In this document: positions 12,250 through 12,954 of the stretch, one piece after another
Numbering within the stretch: position 1 is the first letter of the stretch
How the letters are laid out: each line of letters starts with the position of its first letter
Assembly (NCBI GenBank): GCA_035460965.1
Contig: DATHWB010000060.1
Span: 1-12,954 of the forward strand
Source: DATHWB01 sp035460965
GTDB lineage: Bacteria > Actinomycetota > Acidimicrobiia > Spongiisociales > ZC4RG35
Reading direction: 5' to 3'
DNA length: 12,954 nucleotides
Made by a program: the position numbers and the translations under genes
Notes under the pieces: generated by a model
Told to the model about the DNA's origin: nothing
The model's input: only the letters and a program-made list of their open reading frames with translations
The model's database searches: none

Positions 12250-12954
12250 GAGCCGAGGCCGTGCTCGGCCTCTGGCAGGACCGGGCACCAGAGGAGGCGC
12301 TCCTCACCGCGCTCGCGGCAGAGGAGGCAGGGTTCGCACGCCTTTGGATCGGCGAGATGGCGACTTACGACTCCTTCGCCCTCGCCACCGAGATCACTCA
12401 CCGGACCACCCGCATCGAGCCAGTGGTCGGACCTCTCGCCGTCGACGTGAGAACTCCCCTCTCGATCGCGATGGGGACGGCGACGGTGACGTCGCTAACC
12501 GGGCGACTGACGCACGTCGCGCTCGGGACCTCGAGCGCCGTGGTCGTCGAGCGCTGGCACGGCCGGGCGCGCACTGCCGATGCTTCCCACCTCGACCGGA
12601 CCGCCCGCACCGTCCGCCTCCTCCTCTCCGGGGATCGCGATCCGGAGTCGGGGTTCCGGCTGCGCCTCCCCCCGAGTGCGTCGCGGATCCACATCGCCGC
12701 CTTCGGTCCGAAAGCGATCGACGTCGCCGCCCGTACAGGTGACTGCATGGTCGCGAACATGGTGACGGCACCGGCAGTCGCCCGCATCCGCGAGGCCCTC
12801 GACCGGGCAGGAGGCGACGGAGTGGAGCTGGCGGCCTGGCTGGTGACGGCCGTGAACCCGACCCCCGAGGATCTGGCCCAGATCCGGCGGGCGGCGGTCG
12901 GCTACCTGGCCGTGCCTGGGTACGCGGACATGTTCCGTTGGGCAGGACACGGTG
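12246..12954 (+). CDS. Luciferase-like monooxygenase (LLM), probably F420-dependent; 3' end beyond window
   Basis: Open from ATG 12246 to the window edge, 236 residues with no stop. The start overlaps the TetR stop as ATGA. The sequence follows the bacterial luciferase-like TIM barrel: AAEEAGFARLWIGEMATYDSF (24-44), THRTTRIEPVVGPLAVDVRT (51-70), PLSIAMGTATVTSLTGRLTHVALGTSS (71-97) and WHGR (104-107). A LHL/IHIAAFGPKAIDVAARTGDCM segment follows (about 148-168), where these enzymes contact the flavin. Members oxidise or reduce small organic molecules using reduced F420 or FMN. F420 is favoured because such LLMs are abundant in actinomycetes, but the cofactor cannot be read from the motifs. About a third of the protein may be missing. 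Substrate unknown; control by the adjacent TetR is likely. Confidence 0.85.
   Translation, partial: MRAEAVLGLWQDRAPEEALLTALAAEEAGFARLWIGEMATYDSFALATEITHRTTRIEPVVGPLAVDVRTPLSIAMGTATVTSLTGRLTHVALGTSSAVVVERWHGRARTADASHLDRTARTVRLLLSGDRDPESGFRLRLPPSASRIHIAAFGPKAIDVAARTGDCMVANMVTAPAVARIREALDRAGGDGVELAAWLVTAVNPTPEDLAQIRRAAVGYLAVPGYADMFRWAGHG

Overview
The window is high-GC DNA with dense coding, frequent 4-nt ATGA overlaps and many GTG starts. Its gene content (a Rv0474/HBHA-like pair, a luciferase-like probable F420-dependent oxidoreductase, a VIT1/CCC1 transporter) points to an actinomycete. The non-mycobacterial flavour and the abundance of leaderless starts suggest Acidimicrobiia or a relative, but taxonomy cannot be fixed from this sequence alone. 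No tRNA, rRNA, CRISPR array, transposase or phage gene was seen, and no stretch longer than about 170 bases lacks a gene.

Left part (1-6740): the last 24 codons of an MgtE-type magnesium transporter run rightward into a leftward block. Read in transcription order from the right, this block is a DNA methyltransferase with an extra C-terminal domain (6740-5355), adenosine deaminase (5368-4346), glutamine-dependent NAD synthetase (4341-2701) and a class IV aminotransferase (2704-1892). These four are tightly packed (14-nt overlap, 4-nt gap, 4-nt overlap) and look like one operon. After a 139-bp gap come a Thr-rich lipoprotein (1752-1255) and a cytochrome P450 (1228-80), probably a second unit.

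Middle (6741-10026): an M20D amidohydrolase is transcribed rightward, divergent from the methyltransferase. It converges on prephenate dehydrogenase (tyrA, leftward). The convergent gap is filled by a 128-bp element with 37-bp inverted repeats, each arm itself a hairpin. A VIT1/CCC1-family metal transporter is divergent from tyrA.

Right part (10027-12954): an XRE regulator and an HBHA-like Lys/Ala-rich protein form a two-gene operon resembling mycobacterial Rv0474-hbhA. It has a near-consensus promoter overlapped by an operator-like dyad. A perfect 23-bp-stem bidirectional terminator separates it from a convergent helix-hairpin-helix (DUF4332-like) gene. A TetR regulator, overlapping by 4 nt a truncated luciferase-like monooxygenase, is divergent from the DUF4332 gene across a 26-bp palindrome.

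Nothing here is an obviously new multi-gene system. The most interesting items are the nested-palindrome element, the XRE/HBHA-like operon with its operator, the methyltransferase's unexplained C-terminal domain and the TetR operator. There is also a recurring TAnnnT box 6-10 nt upstream of start codons, which implies leaderless transcription of six genes.
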